A stretch of DNA of 25,547 nucleotides from Syntrophaceae bacterium UBA5761 (GTDB lineage: Bacteria; Desulfobacterota; Syntrophia; Syntrophales; UBA4778), in assembly GCA_002418885.1 (NCBI GenBank), contig DIEZ01000068.1:5009-30555 (forward strand), in the 5' to 3' direction. Below are positions 1 through 6,951 of the stretch, piece after piece. Under the pieces are notes generated by a model. It saw nothing but the letters and a program-made list of their open reading frames with translations. It was not told the DNA's origin and ran no database searches. The translations under genes were made by a program, and so were the position numbers. Numbering within the stretch: position 1 is the first letter of the stretch; each line of letters begins with the position of its first letter.

Positions 1-378
1 GCATTGAAGGGCGGGATGCCCCTGTGGAAATACGCCGCCAATCGCTTCCTCACGTTCATGGAGAACATCCTCATTGGAGCCAAGCTGTCCGAATACCACA
101 CGGGTTACAGGGCCTTCTCCCGGCAGCTCCTGGAACGACTGCCCCTGGAGAACAACTCCGACGACTTCGTCTTCGACAACCAGATGTTGGCCCAGATCCT
201 CTGGTACGGGTACACGGTCGCGGAGGTCAGTTGCCCCACTGCCTACGCCGCCGACTCGTCGTCCATCGATTTCGCCCGGAGCGTCAAATACGGCTTCGGG
301 TGCCTTTCGACGGCGCTTACCTTCCGCCTGGCCAAGACGAAGGTTGTTAAGTCACGGTTGTTTCCGACGGTATCATGA
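1..378 (+). CDS. GT2 family glycosyltransferase, C-terminal part (polyprenyl-phosphate sugar synthase-like)
   Basis: The reading frame is open from the first base, so the N-terminal catalytic half lies outside the window; 125 residues are visible. The sequence resembles the C-terminal half of dolichyl-phosphate mannose synthase-like GT2 enzymes: a KGGMPLWKY start, then SEYHTGYRAFSR, then DDFVFDNQMLAQ, followed by a region containing SCPTAY and SSIDFARSVKYG. Such enzymes move a hexose from a nucleotide sugar to a polyprenyl phosphate at the inner face of the membrane. The visible part has no obvious C-terminal membrane helices. Its stop overlaps the start of the next gene in an ATGA (375-378), so the two are translationally coupled; the lipid-linked sugar made here may feed the GT-C-like protein downstream (inference). 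The family call is firm, the sugar is unknown. Confidence 0.85.
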   Translation, partial: ALKGGMPLWKYAANRFLTFMENILIGAKLSEYHTGYRAFSRQLLERLPLENNSDDFVFDNQMLAQILWYGYTVAEVSCPTAYAADSSSIDFARSVKYGFGCLSTALTFRLAKTKVVKSRLFPTVS

Positions 379-2360
379 AAAGTCCTGCTTCGTCATCGCT
401 ACCCTCTATTCCGGCGTCTTCATCTAACGACAGGAGGTTAAGCGCCTTTCACGCCAAGCTGATCGTCTGCCTCTTCTTGATCGTCTCGACGGCGGCAGTC
501 TACTGGCAGGTCCAGGGACACGAGTTTATCATCTTCGACGACCCTTCCTACATAACAGAGAATCCCCACGTGAACACCGGGCTCACGCTCGAGAACCTGC
601 GCTGGGCCTTCACGTCCACCCATGCCCACAACTGGCATCCCCTGACCTGGGTTTCCCACATGTTGGACTGCCAACTCTTCGGCCTGAACGCCGGCGCTCA
701 TCACCTGGTGAACGTCTTCATCCACATCCTGAACGCCGTCCTGCTTTTCCTGATCCTCAACCGGACGACGAAAGCCCTCTGGCAGAGCGCCTTCGTGGCC
801 GCCCTCTTCGCCCTCCATCCCCTCCACGTGGAATCCGCGGCCTGGGCGTCGGAGCGCAAGGACGTCCTTAGCACCCTTTTCTGGATGCTCACTATGGGGG
901 CCTACGCCTTCTACGCGGAAAAACCGGGGACGAAAAGATACCTCCTCACCCTGGGTTTGTACGCCCTGGGGCTCATGGCCAAACCCATGCTGGTCACCCT
1001 GCCCTTTGTGTTATTGCTCCTTGACTACTGGCCGCTCCGAAGATTCACGCTCCCGGCCGAGACGGGGAAAAAACCGGCTGCCCTGAGCGCGGAGGTTTCT
1101 AAGAAGCAAAAAGACAGGTCCCGGAAAGCCCGTCGCGAGAAGACCTTGAAGCCGGAAAAATCGGCGGGCGAAAGCCCTTTCCTCCCGGCACTCCGCAAGT
1201 TGCTATGGGAAAAAGCCCCTTTCTTCCTGCTATCCGCCATTTCCTGCATCATAACGGTGCAGGCGCAACAGCAGATCGTGAAGACGCTGGAGCACTATCC
1301 CTTCCCGACCCGCGTGGCAAACGCCATCGTGTCCTACGTCGGCTATCTCCTGAAGGCGTTCTACCCGGCCGGGCTTGCCGTCTTCTACCCTTACACAGGC
1401 TACAAACTCGCCTTCTGGCAGGTGGGAGGGGCGGCGCTACTCCTCGCCCTGGTCACGGTTTTCGTGATTTGGGTATGGAGGCGGCCCTATTTAATCATGG
1501 GGTGGCTCTGGTTCCTGGGGACGCTCGTCCCGGTCATCGGACTCGTCCAGGTCGGACTGCAGGCGATGGCCGACCGCTACACCTACGTCCCCTTGACCGG
1601 AATATTCGTGATGGTTGCCTGGGGGATACCGGAGCTGCTGCAAAGAGTAGCCCACCGGGAGAAGGTCATGGCCGCTGCGGGGGCGGCGATTGTGGCAGTG
1701 CTGAGTACCCTGACGTACATGCAGACGGCGCAATGGAAAGACGACACGACCCTCTTCCGACATGCCGTAGAGGTCACGACAGACAACTACTGGGCGCATT
1801 ACAACCTGGGTCTGACCCTCGCCAAACGGGGGGAGCTCGACAGCGCCTTAGACCACTTCAGGGAAACCGTTCGCGCCAAGCCGGACGAACCCGACGCCTA
1901 CAACAACATCGGTATCATCCTCGCAAAAAAGGGACAACTGAAAGAAGCCGTCGATTATTTCTCCGAGGCCTTGAGGAAGGACCCTGCCGATGAAGGCGCC
2001 CGGAAGAACCTCACCGTCGCCCTTTCCCAGATGGCGAGGAAAGGCGAAAAACTCCCCGCCTTCGAACACCCGCCGTCCGGTCCCGGCGACGCCGAATCCT
2101 ACTATCGATTGGCGGTCGAGAATGCGCAGAAAGGCAATATCAAAGAAGCCCTTTCCTGTTTTTCCGAGGTCCTGAAAATCAGGCCCGACCACTTTCGGGC
2201 CCATAACGACATGGGCGTCATCCTGGCGCGAACGGGGAGACTAGATGAGGCCGTAGCCCACTTCAGAGAAGCCCTCCGGGTCAAGCCCGATTTCAAGGAA
2301 GCCGAGTATAACTTGAAGGTCGCCACGGCCCAAAAGGCCTCATCACGCTCATCACACTGA
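375..2360 (+). CDS. TMTC-like polytopic membrane protein with C-terminal TPR repeats (putative GT-C glycosyltransferase)
   Basis: 661 residues. The first ~450 are polytopic membrane: a first helix near residues 28-46, then a periplasmic loop with the acidic FDDPSYITENPHV motif and a HNWHPLTWVSHMLD motif, then ALHPLHVESAAWASERKD and many hydrophobic segments. This pattern matches the N-terminal domain of eukaryotic TMTC O-mannosyltransferases and their bacterial relatives, in which acidic residues of the first loop are thought catalytic. A Lys/Arg/Glu-rich insert (about residues 225-270) sits between helices, probably in the cytoplasm. From about residue 470 to the end there are at least four TPR units (for example WAHYNLGLTLAKRGE and AHNDMGVILARTGR), probably for binding a protein partner or acceptor. 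It overlaps the upstream GT2 gene by 4 bases. Glycosyltransferase activity is inferred, not shown by the sequence alone. Confidence 0.8.
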   Translation: MKSPASSSLPSIPASSSNDRRLSAFHAKLIVCLFLIVSTAAVYWQVQGHEFIIFDDPSYITENPHVNTGLTLENLRWAFTSTHAHNWHPLTWVSHMLDCQLFGLNAGAHHLVNVFIHILNAVLLFLILNRTTKALWQSAFVAALFALHPLHVESAAWASERKDVLSTLFWMLTMGAYAFYAEKPGTKRYLLTLGLYALGLMAKPMLVTLPFVLLLLDYWPLRRFTLPAETGKKPAALSAEVSKKQKDRSRKARREKTLKPEKSAGESPFLPALRKLLWEKAPFFLLSAISCIITVQAQQQIVKTLEHYPFPTRVANAIVSYVGYLLKAFYPAGLAVFYPYTGYKLAFWQVGGAALLLALVTVFVIWVWRRPYLIMGWLWFLGTLVPVIGLVQVGLQAMADRYTYVPLTGIFVMVAWGIPELLQRVAHREKVMAAAGAAIVAVLSTLTYMQTAQWKDDTTLFRHAVEVTTDNYWAHYNLGLTLAKRGELDSALDHFRETVRAKPDEPDAYNNIGIILAKKGQLKEAVDYFSEALRKDPADEGARKNLTVALSQMARKGEKLPAFEHPPSGPGDAESYYRLAVENAQKGNIKEALSCFSEVLKIRPDHFRAHNDMGVILARTGRLDEAVAHFREALRVKPDFKEAEYNLKVATAQKASSRSSH

Positions 2361-2368
2361 GATGAGGC
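2337..2368. terminator. Inverted repeat between convergent genes, possible bidirectional terminator
   Basis: GCCTCATC (2337-2344) and GATGAGGC (2361-2368) form a perfect 8-bp stem with a 16-nt loop that contains the TPR gene's stop codon. Read on the minus strand the stem is followed by CTTTTGG, a short U-tract, so it may end the ligase/acyltransferase/SDR operon. On the plus strand there is no U-tract. Termination is plausible but not strong. Confidence 0.4.
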
Positions 2369-2404
2369 GAGATTCCCGTATTCCTGATGCCCGGCGCCTA
2401 ATCT

Positions 2405-3196
2405 TTACATAACCCCCTTATACCATCCGCCGTCGACCTGGACGGCGGCGCCCGTTATGTAGCCCGCTCCTTCCGAGGCCAGGTAGGCAACGAGGGTGGC
2501 GAATTCCTCCGCCCTCCCCAAGCGGCCCATGGGGATTTCCGATTCCCACTTCTTGATCACCGCCTCGGGTGTCGTCTTCTGTTTTTCCGCCAGTACCTTC
2601 GAGAGGTTCCGGACGCGGTCCGTGAGGGTATACCCGGGACAGACACTGTTGACGGTTATGTTGAAAGGCGCCAGTTCGTTGGACAGGGACTTGGCGAAAC
2701 CGATCACCCCCGAACGAACTGTGTTGGAAAGGATCAGGCCGTCGATCGGCTGCTTCACGGCGATAGAGGTCATATTGATTATGCGCCCCCAGCGCTTCGC
2801 CTTCATGACGTGGACGGCCTCCCGGGTCATGACTATCGTGCTCATCAGGTTGAGTCGGAAACCCAGGTGCCACAGGTCGTCGTCGATCTCTTCGAAGCTG
2901 ACCGACGGCGGCCCGCCGGCGTTGTTGACCAAGATGTCGACCGTCCCATAGTGGTCGACGGATTTCCTCACGAAGCCCCTGGCCTGCTCCGCGTCCGTCA
3001 GATCGGCCGGGACGGCCAACACCTCCCGCCCCGTCTCTTTCTCGATGAGCTCTGCCGCCTCGGACAGGTTCGGGCCGCCTCGGGAGCAGATAGCTACCTT
3101 CGCACCTTCTTTCGCAAGTTGCAGCGCCGCCGCCCTGCCGAGCCCCTGACTTGCTCCGGCTACAAGCGCCACTCGGTCCTTCAATTTCAGGTCCAT
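2405..3196 (-). CDS. SDR-family oxidoreductase (FabG-like) with an altered active site
   Basis: 263 residues, a normal length for classical short-chain dehydrogenases. The Rossmann motif GASQGLGR is at residues 14-21, NNAG at 91-94, the structural Asn at 116 (FRLNLMST), Ser144 in NMTS, and the C-terminal GAAVQVDGGW typical of FabG-like proteins. The usual YxxxK is missing: the positions 13 and 17 residues after Ser144 are Ser157 and Arg161 (SNTVR). This is a recognisable subgroup annotated as beta-ketoacyl-ACP-reductase-like in databases, so a single substrate cannot be named. The ATG is preceded by GAGGAGGGG. It is the last gene of a minus-strand operon with an acyl ligase and an LpxL-like acyltransferase, 78 bases after the latter, so a role in fatty-acyl or lipid modification is likely (inference). 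Confidence 0.88.
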   Translation of the reverse strand: MDLKLKDRVALVAGASQGLGRAAALQLAKEGAKVAICSRGGPNLSEAAELIEKETGREVLAVPADLTDAEQARGFVRKSVDHYGTVDILVNNAGGPPSVSFEEIDDDLWHLGFRLNLMSTIVMTREAVHVMKAKRWGRIINMTSIAVKQPIDGLILSNTVRSGVIGFAKSLSNELAPFNITVNSVCPGYTLTDRVRNLSKVLAEKQKTTPEAVIKKWESEIPMGRLGRAEEFATLVAYLASEGAGYITGAAVQVDGGWYKGVM

Positions 3197-3274
3197 AGTC
3201 CCCTCCTCGTCTCTTTCCGTCCTCCATCCCGGATCACGGCCGCCACCGTCAACGGCCCTGCCCCTCCGCCTTAC

Positions 3275-4156
3275 TTATTCCTTTACGGCCATCTTAAACC
3301 TCTGATGGACCCACCACCAGAGGGTCGGGTGCTTCCTTATGTAATCCTCCGTGACCTTGTTCAAGGCCTCGAGGTTTTCTCTTATATGACGGCTGCCGTT
3401 GCCCTCAAGCTTCAAGGCGACGGGTTCTTCTACGATTACCCGGTGATGATTGTTTTTATCCCGCACGATGAAAACAGGGATGATTTTCGCGGCCGTCCTC
3501 GTCGCCAGGCTGACAGGTCCTCGGGATGTCGGCACCTTGAACCCGAAAAAGTCGACGGTGACCCCCGCCTCTACCAGTGGGTTTTGGTCGACCTGGATGA
3601 ACAACATCCCCTTGTTCCTCAGCCAGGACAAGGACCTGCCGACACAGGCGTGGCGCGGCCTGTCGAAGATTGGCTCGATGCCCGTGCTTCTCATCATGTG
3701 GGGAATGACGGGGTTGAAGAACCGATTGTGAATTTCGCCGTAGACGACCGCGATCGGGTACCCCTCCATGCCCAGCTTCATGCAAAGGAGCGGAAAATTC
3801 CCGAGATGGGCGCTGAGAACAACGATCCCCGTCTTTTGGGCCATGAGGGCGTCGAGACGCTCCCTACCGACAAGGGTGACCAGCCTCCCCTTGATCGCCG
3901 CCGGGTAGGCATAAAACTTGACCGTCTCCAGCATGTCCTTGCAGAAGTTCCGCCAGAACGCCTTCAATATCTCGCTCCTCTCCCCCTCGGTCTTGTCCGG
4001 GAATGCCAGCGACAGGTTGGCAAGGCCGATGGCGCTTCTCTTCTTCAAGAGGCGATACAGGATAAAGCCGACCCCGTCCCCAACTCGCCAAATCACGGGA
4101 AAGGGGATCAGCCTGAAGAACAACAGGACCGCCCTTAAAACGATTTCACCCTTCAT
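3275..4156 (-). CDS. LpxL/HtrB-like lysophospholipid acyltransferase family protein
   Basis: 293 residues, about the usual length of lipid A late acyltransferases. It has an N-terminal hydrophobic segment (residues 5-35), the block AHLGNF at 116-121 corresponding to the catalytic HxxxxE/D motif, an IEPIFDRPRH region, and VDQNP followed by VDFFGFKVPTSRGP, matching the DQ/substrate motif of the family. Members transfer a fatty acyl chain from acyl-ACP or acyl-CoA to a sugar or glycerol lipid on the inner membrane. The residue five positions after His117 is Pro122 instead of the usual Glu/Asp. The start codon overlaps the stop of the ligase gene (ATGA, 4153-4156). It could be a genuine acyltransferase of a divergent subgroup or have lost activity; the acceptor cannot be deduced. 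Confidence 0.85.
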   Translation of the reverse strand: MKGEIVLRAVLLFFRLIPFPVIWRVGDGVGFILYRLLKKRSAIGLANLSLAFPDKTEGERSEILKAFWRNFCKDMLETVKFYAYPAAIKGRLVTLVGRERLDALMAQKTGIVVLSAHLGNFPLLCMKLGMEGYPIAVVYGEIHNRFFNPVIPHMMRSTGIEPIFDRPRHACVGRSLSWLRNKGMLFIQVDQNPLVEAGVTVDFFGFKVPTSRGPVSLATRTAAKIIPVFIVRDKNNHHRVIVEEPVALKLEGNGSRHIRENLEALNKVTEDYIRKHPTLWWWVHQRFKMAVKE

Positions 4157-5640
4157 GATCTTTCTGCCCGGCGTAAGGCGCTTCGGGATATTTTACCTGT
4201 CGACGTCATCGGCAGTTCCTCCCTAAATTCGATTGTCCTGGGACACTTGAAGCCCGGCAGGTTGGCCCTACAATATTTTAATATCTCTTCCTTCGTGGTT
4301 TCGGAAGAAGGTACTACGAATGCCTTGACGATCGCCCCACGCCTGGGGTCGGGTATCCCGACCACGGCCACGTCCTTCACCTTCGGGTGCCTCCGGATCA
4401 CGTCCTCCACTTCGCAGGGAAAGACATTCAGTCCGCCTGTGATGATCATATCGTCCGTCCGCCCCAGCAGGTAGAGATAACCATCTTCGTCGAAGTAACC
4501 GAAGTCTCCCGTATAGAGCCAACCGTCTTTTATCCGTTCCCTTGTCGCCGCCCCGTCCCGGTAGTACCCTTTCATTACCGCCGGCCCCCTCATGACGACC
4601 TCCCCGTGCCGCTTCGGCGGGAGATGCCTCCCTTCCGGGCCTATAACCCGGACCTCCATGAAACCTGCGGGGCGACCGATGCTGTCCATCTTCCGGCGAA
4701 AATCCGCGGGCGGCGTCCCTATCACCAGCCCGGTGGTTTCCGTCAACCCGTACCCCTGGACGACGGCGGTGTGGGGAAAGGCCTGGGATAACTCGCGTAA
4801 AAAGCTCACCGGGGTCTCCATGCCCATGACGATGAGGAGTCGTAAGCCGCGAGCGTCGAACTCCCTGGCCTTCGCCTCATGGATGAGAAGCTGGTAGATG
4901 GGCATTACCCCCCAGATGAAGGAGACCCCGTTTTCCTGGAGGGACTGCAAAATGCCCCTCCTCTCCGTCATCAGGTCGAATATGACCATCGTCGTCCCGT
5001 TTTCGACCGATTCTTGGATCGCGATCGGCCCCGACACATGGGACATCGGCAACAGCATCCCGCACACCCCTTCGGGGGTGGTCGCGTAGATGTCACGCAA
5101 TGCCCGCGGGAAGCAACTCAGGTTCTCGAAGGTAAGGACGGCGAGCTTTGGCCGTCCGGTGCTTCCCGACGTGTAGAGACAGGCCGCTTCATCCTCGGGC
5201 GGGCGTTCCAACCGCAGGTCGGAATCCGGCGGGTCTAGAACCTCCCCCTTAAACCGGACCTGCTCCTTTTCCACTGTGACGACCGGACGCCTCACGGATG
5301 CCGACACCTCTCCCGACGGAGAGGTGATCAGAAGGGGTGAGTCCGCAAAATTGAGTATCTCATCGCAATCCCGCTGCAAGAACTTCATGTCGAGCGGCAT
5401 GGCGGCCCCTCCCGCTCTTTGAACGGCCAGGCAGGCGACCACAAATTCAGGGGCGTTGGGAAGAAGGATTCCCACTTTGTCGTTGCGCTTTATTCCGGCC
5501 TCGCAGAGGACATGGGCCAGACGGTTTACCCTACGGCTCAGGGTAAGGAAGTCCACCCTTTCATTTTTGGCTATCAGGGCGACCTTATGCGGATGTTCTT
5601 TCACCCGTTCATTCAACAATCGTCCAGGGTCCAAGGTCAA
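4153..5640 (-). CDS. AMP-dependent acyl-CoA synthetase / acyl ligase (ANL superfamily)
   Basis: 495 residues with all hallmarks of adenylate-forming enzymes: P-loop YTSGSTGRPK (156-165), YGLTETTG near residue 300, the YTGDFGYFDEDGYLYLLGR hinge region near 375, DDMIITGGLNVFPCEVE, and a C-terminal STGKISR whose Lys is the adenylation lysine. These enzymes activate a carboxylic acid as acyl-AMP and usually pass it to CoA. The length fits medium/long-chain or aryl acid ligases; the substrate is unknown. The frame begins with TTG at 5640 behind AGAGAGG; no in-frame ATG lies close upstream, so the start is less certain. It is first in the operon and overlaps the acyltransferase gene, suggesting the activated acyl group is used by it (inference). 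Confidence 0.9.
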   Translation of the reverse strand: MTLDPGRLLNERVKEHPHKVALIAKNERVDFLTLSRRVNRLAHVLCEAGIKRNDKVGILLPNAPEFVVACLAVQRAGGAAMPLDMKFLQRDCDEILNFADSPLLITSPSGEVSASVRRPVVTVEKEQVRFKGEVLDPPDSDLRLERPPEDEAACLYTSGSTGRPKLAVLTFENLSCFPRALRDIYATTPEGVCGMLLPMSHVSGPIAIQESVENGTTMVIFDLMTERRGILQSLQENGVSFIWGVMPIYQLLIHEAKAREFDARGLRLLIVMGMETPVSFLRELSQAFPHTAVVQGYGLTETTGLVIGTPPADFRRKMDSIGRPAGFMEVRVIGPEGRHLPPKRHGEVVMRGPAVMKGYYRDGAATRERIKDGWLYTGDFGYFDEDGYLYLLGRTDDMIITGGLNVFPCEVEDVIRRHPKVKDVAVVGIPDPRRGAIVKAFVVPSSETTKEEILKYCRANLPGFKCPRTIEFREELPMTSTGKISRSALRRAERS

Positions 5641-5732
5641 ACACCTCTCTTTCCATTCTCCCGTTCAACAAAGGCGTCCTCTTTTAACAGAAATGGTTTG
5701 GGGTTTTCAAGTTGTTTGGGAAAAAAATATTG

Positions 5733-5761
5733 TTGACAAACACCGGAACATCGCCTATACA
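5733..5761 (+). promoter_or_regulatory. Strong sigma70-type promoter of the leader unit
   Basis: A perfect -35 TTGACA (5733-5738), a 17-nt spacer and TATACA (5756-5761) give an expected start near 5768. The flanks are A/T rich, with a run of seven A just upstream. The first things downstream are the small ORF at 5797 and the terminator at 5929. No other convincing promoter is seen before the oxidoreductase operon at 6036. Confidence 0.7.
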
Positions 5762-5796
5762 AAACAAAACATCAAAGCAAGAAGACGAAACCAAGA

Positions 5797-5904
5797 ATGA
5801 CGGACTTGAGAAGAACCATGCAGAATTTTAATCTCCTGTTGTGCCTTTTGAGCCTGGCTCTTCTCCTGGGCGTGTGCCCGCCGCCCGTCGTTTTTGGGAA
5901 ATAG
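5797..5904 (+). CDS. Possible 35-residue Leu/Val/Pro-rich leader or membrane peptide
   Basis: A 35-codon ORF lies between a strong promoter and an intrinsic terminator. It starts MTDLRRTM, has a hydrophobic core rich in leucine (10 Leu in 35 residues), and ends with CPPPVVFGK. Charge (two Arg) precedes the hydrophobic stretch, as in a signal peptide or single-span membrane peptide; a LGVC segment loosely resembles a lipobox but lacks its usual small residue before Cys. A second in-frame ATG at 5818 would give 28 residues. Upstream Shine-Dalgarno sequences are weak (GAAGACGAAACCAAGA before the first ATG). The stop lies 24 nt before the terminator stem, a geometry like that of attenuator leader peptides. 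Whether it is translated is unknown. Confidence 0.4.
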   Translation: MTDLRRTMQNFNLLLCLLSLALLLGVCPPPVVFGK

Positions 5905-5928
5905 CGCATTAGAAACAAATTTCCTGAA

Positions 5929-5960
5929 GGCCATGGGTGAGAATCCATGGCCTTTTTTAT
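5929..5960 (+). terminator. Intrinsic terminator/attenuator upstream of the oxidoreductase operon
   Basis: GGCCATGG (5929-5936), an 8-nt loop, CCATGGCC (5945-5952), then TTTTTTATTT. The stem is a perfect 8 bp directly followed by six U, a textbook intrinsic terminator. It lies about 75 bases before the first oxidoreductase gene, so it should end most transcripts from the 5733 promoter unless read-through is allowed. Confidence 0.85.
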
Positions 5961-6035
5961 TTAGGCATTGGGCATAAAGAAGGCCGAAGGGCAAAAAGAA
6001 GAACGAGTCTTACCTTATTATTTAGGGGGTTGCAA

Positions 6036-6608
6036 ATGAAGGAGATCTTGTGGCATGGAAGGGGCGGCCAGGGAGTCGTGGTGGCAGCGCAGATACTGGC
6101 GGAAGCCGCTTATCTTGCGGGGTTCAAGGGTGTCACGTCCGCTCCCGCCTTCGGGCCGGAGAGGAGGGGGTCGCCCGTGACGGCCTCGTCCCGGATAGCC
6201 GGTGAACCTGTCCGAACCTTCTCCCAGATCGAGCAGGCCGATGTCGCCATTGTCCTCGACGATTCCCTGTTCAAGGTTGTGGATATCCTCAACCGACTCA
6301 AGAAAGAGGGCATAATCATAATCAACACGGCTGCCCAGCCCGACCAGGTCGGCATCGAAGGATGCTTCGAAGTCGCCACAGTCGACGCCGTCGGGATAGC
6401 CCTTAAACACCACCTCATAAGAGAAGGTGCGCCTGTTTTCAACACGACGATCCTCGGCGCCTTCGCCCGTGCAACAGGCCTGGTTTCACTCGAGCACATC
6501 GAACGCGCACTCGAGGGCAAAATTTCAAGGGACGCGGTGGCAAGGAATTTTTCGACCGTCAAGGATGCTTACGAGCACACGGTTTTAAGGCAGAAGGCGC
6601 AAAGCTGA
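6036..6608 (+). CDS. porG: 2-oxoacid:ferredoxin oxidoreductase, gamma subunit
   Basis: 190 residues from ATG 6036, which follows AGGGGG at a 6-nt spacing; the frame stays open upstream to 5937 but those codons run over the terminator and carry no family sequence. The motif HGRGGQGVVVAAQILAEAA near the N-terminus, SAPAFGPERRGSPVTASSR and a late GAFARATG segment are diagnostic of the gamma domain of pyruvate/2-oxoacid:ferredoxin oxidoreductases. The complex converts a 2-oxoacid plus CoA to acyl-CoA and CO2 with reduced ferredoxin, in the cytoplasm, reversibly. It begins a gamma-delta-alpha-beta cluster. Whether the substrate is pyruvate or a branched-chain or aryl oxoacid cannot be told from this subunit. 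Confidence 0.92.
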   Translation: MKEILWHGRGGQGVVVAAQILAEAAYLAGFKGVTSAPAFGPERRGSPVTASSRIAGEPVRTFSQIEQADVAIVLDDSLFKVVDILNRLKKEGIIIINTAAQPDQVGIEGCFEVATVDAVGIALKHHLIREGAPVFNTTILGAFARATGLVSLEHIERALEGKISRDAVARNFSTVKDAYEHTVLRQKAQS

Positions 6609-6657
6609 AAACGAAAGGCATCAGGTGCCGGACATCTGGGAATACGAGGAATCAGAC

Positions 6658-6951
6658 ATGAGTAAAAGAGACGACAGCATATCCGCCATGTGCACGCCGG
6701 CAATAGGCGAGGCCGGAAAGACGGGAGACTGGCGGAGTTCAAGACCGGTCATCGACCACAGCAAGTGTATCCCGTCTTTGAAGAAAAAACCGGCCTGCTT
6801 TCTCTGCTGGCTCTACTGCCCGGAAGGGGTGGTGAGGGCAAATATTCCCGTGGAGATCGACATGGATTATTGCAAGGGATGCGGGGTCTGCGCCGAGGAA
6901 TGTCCGTCCAAGGCGATCACGATGGTAAGGGAGGGAGCGACCGATGAGTAA
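6658..6951 (+). CDS. porD: 2-oxoacid:ferredoxin oxidoreductase, delta subunit (2x[4Fe-4S] ferredoxin)
   Basis: 97 residues from ATG 6658, which has GAGGA 7 nt upstream; a GTG at 6625 would add 11 residues. The family block GDWRSSRPVIDHSKC leads to two iron-sulfur motifs. The second is canonical (CKGCGVCAEECP, CX2CX2CX3CP). The first is stretched: Cys, nine residues including three Lys, Cys-x2-Cys-x3-CP, where most PorD proteins have CX2CX2CX3CP. The delta subunit carries electrons from the TPP/cluster site of the beta subunit to ferredoxin. The gene ends 8 bases inside the alpha-subunit gene, indicating translational coupling. Confidence 0.9.
   Translation: MSKRDDSISAMCTPAIGEAGKTGDWRSSRPVIDHSKCIPSLKKKPACFLCWLYCPEGVVRANIPVEIDMDYCKGCGVCAEECPSKAITMVREGATDE

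Noticed and set aside
2810..4138. A 442-codon open frame on the plus strand opposite the SDR and acyltransferase
   Set aside because: It runs across two real genes and their intergenic gap, with no motif; a codon-bias shadow.
5937..6035. Upstream extension of the gamma-subunit gene
   Set aside because: It would start inside the terminator hairpin; the family N-terminus and ribosome site fit ATG 6036.
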